Shown: one piece after another, positions 6,766 through 8,493 of the stretch
How positions within the stretch are numbered: the first letter of the stretch is position 1
How the letters are laid out: the number at the start of each line of letters is the position of its first letter
NCBI GenBank assembly: GCA_945877525.1
Contig: CAMDVP010000130.1
Span: 1-8,493, forward strand
Direction of reading: 5' to 3'
Source of the DNA: an uncultured Clostridia bacterium
GTDB taxonomy: Bacteria; Bacillota; Clostridia; Christensenellales; Aristaeellaceae
Length of the DNA: 8,493 nucleotides
The notes under the pieces: generated by a model
Seen by the model: only the letters and a program-made list of their open reading frames with translations
What the model was told of the DNA's origin: nothing
The model's database searches: none
Translations under genes and position numbers: made by a program

Positions 6766-6987
6766 TGCCCAAGCAGATGGGTATATGAATGCGAAGTTGT
6801 TCATTCCGTTGAAACAGGGGAGTCTACGACTTTCTTTTGCAAAATAAGAAACATTCAAATAGATGAACAGCTGGAATGTGCAGATGCTTTTGATGTGGAT
6901 CTCACGCAGCTCGACCCTGTAATCTATTCTGGTATGTATCATAGTATCGGTCATTTACTCGGTAAAATCGGTGATTTCAGCAAATAA
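6766..6987 (+). pseudogene. C-terminal remnant of a flavin reductase (flavoredoxin-like) gene
   Basis: From the IS end to the TAA at 6985-6987, one frame reads 73 codons without interruption and with no start of its own. The peptide resembles the C-terminal part of FMN-binding flavin reductase-like proteins. It has a YECEVVHSVETG strand, then a FFCKIRNIQIDEQ stretch, then LDPVIYSGMYHSIG and a closing HLLGKIGDF, the last being typical of the end of this family. Full-length members have about 170-200 residues, so roughly the first 100, including most of the flavin-binding part, are missing. I could not find the N-terminal part in the sequence left of the IS. The family call is from memory of its motifs, without an alignment. 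Confidence 0.6.
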
Positions 6988-7000
6988 ACAGCGCTGCTTT

Positions 7001-7048
7001 GACGCACACGCGCCCGGAAGCATGCTGCCTCCGGGTGTTTGCGTGTCC
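7001..7048. terminator. Hairpin between the convergent flavin reductase remnant and yjdF
   Basis: CCCGGA (7013-7018) pairs with TCCGGG (7030-7035). The arms extend outward to 7001 and 7047 with several G-U pairs and two mismatches when read as + strand RNA. It lies in the 69-base gap between two converging genes, the usual place for a shared terminator, but no T-run follows on either strand. Confidence 0.4.
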
Positions 7049-7056
7049 ATGGGGAT

Positions 7057-7476
7057 TCAGTGTCCCCTGTGCTTTTCCCTGCGCTTGTCCTGCCTGAGGG
7101 TGAAGCGGCGTTCCGCTTCCTCCTGGCAGGCGCAGCTTCTGCGCTCGCGGCGCTGCAGCTTGCCTTCCTCCCGCTGGGCCTTCAGAGCCTCCTGCGCCTT
7201 GGTGCCAATGCCATGTCCCCCGGTTTCCCGGCGGGCTTCCCGTTGCATCCTTTTAGGATTCACAGCGCGGCGCTCCGGCATGGCCTCGGGCACAGGCCTG
7301 CTGAAAGGAATTTCGTACCAGTGGGCCAGCAGAAAGGCCAGCACCTCGTAATCCTTGGGCTCCGCGCCGAAGGTAATCTTCCCCGCCGCATAGCCACTGC
7401 TGTCCTGCCTTTCGCACAGCCCAATCCAGAAGGGCTCTTCAAACAATACCGTCAGTTGTACACAGACCTGCTCCAT
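7057..7476 (-). CDS. yjdF: YjdF family protein (DUF2992)
   Basis: Small cytosolic protein of 139 residues, of unknown biochemical function, whose gene in Bacillota is typically controlled by a riboswitch for azaaromatic compounds; a role in handling such toxins is suspected. Family landmarks are visible in order: FEEPFWIGL (12-20), FGAEPKDYEVLAFLL (36-50), NPKRMQREARRE (73-84), GTKAQEALKAQREE (91-104) and the basic end KRREKHRGH (131-139). The ATG (complement of 7474-7476) has AAGGAGG 8 bases upstream (complement of 7485-7491). A longer in-frame start at 7605 is rejected because it would translate the riboswitch. The C-terminal third is rich in Arg, Lys, Glu and Gln and likely helical. It lies downstream of rnc on the same strand but has its own promoter. 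Confidence 0.9.
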   Translation of the reverse strand: MEQVCVQLTVLFEEPFWIGLCERQDSSGYAAGKITFGAEPKDYEVLAFLLAHWYEIPFSRPVPEAMPERRAVNPKRMQREARRETGGHGIGTKAQEALKAQREEGKLQRRERRSCACQEEAERRFTLRQDKRREKHRGH

Positions 7477-7484
7477 GGATGTTT

Positions 7485-7491
7485 CCTCCTT
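7485..7491 (-). promoter_or_regulatory. Shine-Dalgarno of yjdF, complementary to the riboswitch
   Basis: AAGGAGG (minus strand) lies 8 bases before the yjdF ATG. The same transcript carries a perfect 7-base complement, CCTCCTT, at 7522-7528 inside the aptamer, so ligand-dependent masking of this site is plausible. Confidence 0.7.
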
Positions 7492-7502
7492 ATCCCAGTG
7501 AT

Positions 7503-7591
7503 CCGCAAGGAACGGACAACCAAGGAGGCAGGTTACTGACGGCCTTCGCCGCGCCCGGACTACCAACCGGGCCGTGTTTTTATCCTTGCGG
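7503..7591 (-). ncRNA. yjdF-type azaaromatic riboswitch
   Basis: Leader RNA of yjdF. Directly visible: a perfect 9-bp closing stem (CCGCAAGGA at 7591-7583 with TCCTTGCGG at 7511-7503, minus strand), directly followed by ATAAAAACAC, an internal hairpin (GCCCGG at 7572-7567 with CCGGGC at 7558-7553), a GGCGAAGGCC stretch (7550-7541), and the GTCAGTAACC ... GCCTCCTTGG segment (7539-7519). These elements and the position just upstream of yjdF match my memory of the yjdF motif RNA, which binds azaaromatic heterocycles. The CCTCCTT within it can pair with the gene's ribosome binding site, suggesting translational control. A covariance-model search would settle the assignment. Confidence 0.78.
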
Positions 7592-7595
7592 GGCC

Positions 7596-7624
7596 AGTAT
7601 AGCATAGCCCTCGCCCCGCCGCAA
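7596..7624 (-). promoter_or_regulatory. Promoter of the yjdF riboswitch transcript
   Basis: On the minus strand, TTGCGG (7624-7619), a 17-base spacer and TATACT (7601-7596), with an extended -10 TGC just before it. Transcription would begin near 7590, at the first base of the riboswitch closing stem. The -35 box lies 4 bases beyond the rnc stop codon. Confidence 0.65.
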
Positions 7625-7627
7625 GGG

Positions 7628-8281
7628 TTACCCCTTTTTCAGCTGCTCCAGCGCAGCCAGTGCGGCGGCCTGCTCCGCCTGTTTTTTCGTGCGGCCGCTG
7701 CCCTCGGCCAGCCGCACCCCGTCGCGGAACACCGCCGCTTCGAACACCCGGTCGTGGGGCGGGCCGGATTGGGCGATAATCTCATAGGTTGGCGTGCTGC
7801 CCCCGTCCTTCTGGAGGAATTCCTGCAGCGCGCCCTTGCTGTCCTGCATGGGGCGGCTGACCTCCTCCGGCTTTGGCCAGAAGGTTTTCACGATCCGCCG
7901 GGCCTCCTCCATGCCCCCGTCCAGATACACCGCCGCCAGAATCGCTTCCATGGCGTCGCACAGCACGCTGGGCTTATCCCGGCCGCCTGTCATCTCTTCA
8001 CCCTTGTCCATGATCAGCGCCTCGCCCACATGCAGCCCCCGGGCCACCTGGCTCAGCGCTGCCTCACATACCAGCAGCGCCCGCAGATGCGTCAGACTTC
8101 CCTCCTGGCTCTCCGGGTGCGACGCGTACAGCATGTCGCTCATGATGTACTGCAGCACCGCATCCCCTAAAAACTCCAGCCGCTGGTTGTCATTCTTCCC
8201 CATCGACGGATGCGTCAGCGCCTGCCTCAAAAGACCTGGATCCTTGAACTGGTACGACAGCGCATTCATCAGCTCTTGCAT
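7628..8281 (-). CDS. rnc: Ribonuclease III
   Basis: Double-strand-specific endoribonuclease that processes rRNA precursors and structured mRNAs (217 residues, slightly short for the usual 225-250). The catalytic domain (about 1-140) carries the signature RLEFLGDAVL (34-43) with Glu36 and Asp40 and the second metal-binding pair Asp109 and Glu112 in CDAMEAILAAVYLDGG (108-123). The C-terminal dsRNA-binding domain (about 147-216) begins DSKGALQEFLQ, contains TYEIIAQSGPPHDRVFEA, and ends with the helix GRTKKQAEQAAALAALEQL. The ATG (complement of 8279-8281) has AAGGAG 7 bases upstream. Base composition is clearly more GC-rich than the sugar-transport genes. The next gene downstream, yjdF, has its own promoter; no terminator is evident between them. 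Confidence 0.96.
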   Translation of the reverse strand: MQELMNALSYQFKDPGLLRQALTHPSMGKNDNQRLEFLGDAVLQYIMSDMLYASHPESQEGSLTHLRALLVCEAALSQVARGLHVGEALIMDKGEEMTGGRDKPSVLCDAMEAILAAVYLDGGMEEARRIVKTFWPKPEEVSRPMQDSKGALQEFLQKDGGSTPTYEIIAQSGPPHDRVFEAAVFRDGVRLAEGSGRTKKQAEQAAALAALEQLKKG

Positions 8282-8314
8282 CGTTTTTCTCCTTCATTTT
8301 TGGTTGGAACAAGC

Positions 8315-8410
8315 CCAGAGGGCGCTGCCCTCTGGACTCCTGGTCAGGGCGCTGCCCTGACAACCCGCCAGGGGCGCTGCCCCTGGACCCCGCGAAGGGC
8401 CTTCGGCCCT
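8315..8410. repeat. Cluster of four GC-rich hairpins upstream of rnc
   Basis: Four consecutive hairpins: 8315-8323/8327-8335 (9 bp), 8343-8350/8354-8361 (8 bp), 8368-8375/8379-8386 (8 bp) and 8396-8401/8405-8410 (6 bp). The first three share the loop GCT and the core GGCGCTGCC but differ in outer stem bases, always with the pairing preserved. Starts are spaced 25-28 bases apart. I see no coding potential in 8282-8493. Confidence 0.85.
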
Positions 8411-8458
8411 CTCGACACCCTTTTTGGGGGAATGATACGGGCAGGTTCCCTTGCAGGG

Positions 8459-8483
8459 GTCACGGCGCGTGACAGACGCGCCG
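8459..8483. repeat. Overlapping alternative hairpins at the window end
   Basis: GTCACG (8459-8464) can pair with CGTGAC (8468-8473), or alternatively CGGCGCGT (8463-8470) with ACGCGCCG (8476-8483). The two folds exclude each other. The function and the neighbouring gene are beyond the window. Confidence 0.5.
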
Positions 8484-8493
8484 CGACGCGGTG

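Noticed and set aside
5165..6773. Target site duplication of the IS
   Set aside because: Flanks share only short similarities such as GCACAA and GCCCAA at inconsistent offsets; no 8-9 base direct repeat fits.
6760..6954. 64-codon minus-strand frame right of the IS
   Set aside because: It is antisense to the flavin-reductase-like remnant and shows no family resemblance.
7477..7605. In-frame N-terminal extension of YjdF
   Set aside because: It would translate the riboswitch, lies upstream of a proper ribosome binding site, and YjdF homologues begin near the ATG at 7476.
7574..8360. Plus-strand open frames opposite rnc
   Set aside because: They are GC-rich shadows of the RNase III gene, which has all catalytic residues on the minus strand.
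8315..8410. CRISPR array
   Set aside because: The units are self-complementary hairpins with variable stems and 7-10 base gaps, not identical direct repeats with unique spacers of about 30 bases.

Overview
The window reads as a piece of a Bacillota (Clostridia-type, probably gut-associated) genome. The support is strong AGGAGG ribosome binding sites, an LplB/YtcP-type sugar ABC transporter without its own ATPase, a YjdF protein preceded by a yjdF-type riboswitch, and GC-rich hairpin clusters between genes. No ribosomal or tRNA gene is present to refine this.

Left half (1-5032): a carbohydrate uptake and hydrolysis locus on the + strand. Two inner-membrane permease genes (the first cut off by the window edge) and a secreted solute-binding protein gene are closely spaced and end in a clear intrinsic terminator at 3387-3417. 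About 215 bases after the binding-protein gene comes a cytosolic GH32 beta-fructosidase gene with all three catalytic motifs. Together they suggest import of sucrose or short fructo-oligosaccharides and their hydrolysis inside the cell. The ATPase that drives the transporter is not encoded here.

Middle (5033-6987): an IS256/Mutator-family insertion sequence (about 5176-6764). It has 83-base imperfect terminal inverted repeats, and each repeat carries an 11-bp subterminal hairpin that is preserved by a compensatory base-pair change. The transposase looks intact. Immediately right of the element is the last 73 codons of what looks like a flavin reductase (flavoredoxin-like) gene. Its N-terminal part is not found on the left side and no target duplication is visible. 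This points to an IS-mediated deletion or recombination, or to an assembly join at a repeated element.

Right half (6988-8493): a higher-GC region on the - strand with rnc (RNase III) followed by yjdF. Between them are a recognisable promoter and an azaaromatic-responsive yjdF-type riboswitch. Its closing stem, internal hairpin and a 7-base anti-Shine-Dalgarno match can be read directly. Upstream of rnc are four consecutive GC-rich hairpins (8315-8410), three sharing the core GGCGCTGCC, and a further palindromic stretch at the window end.

The items most worth a second look are the riboswitch with its competing upstream copy of the closing-stem strand, the covarying hairpins in the IS ends, the IS-truncated flavin reductase without a target duplication, the near-perfect inverted repeat at the left window edge, and the hairpin cluster before rnc.
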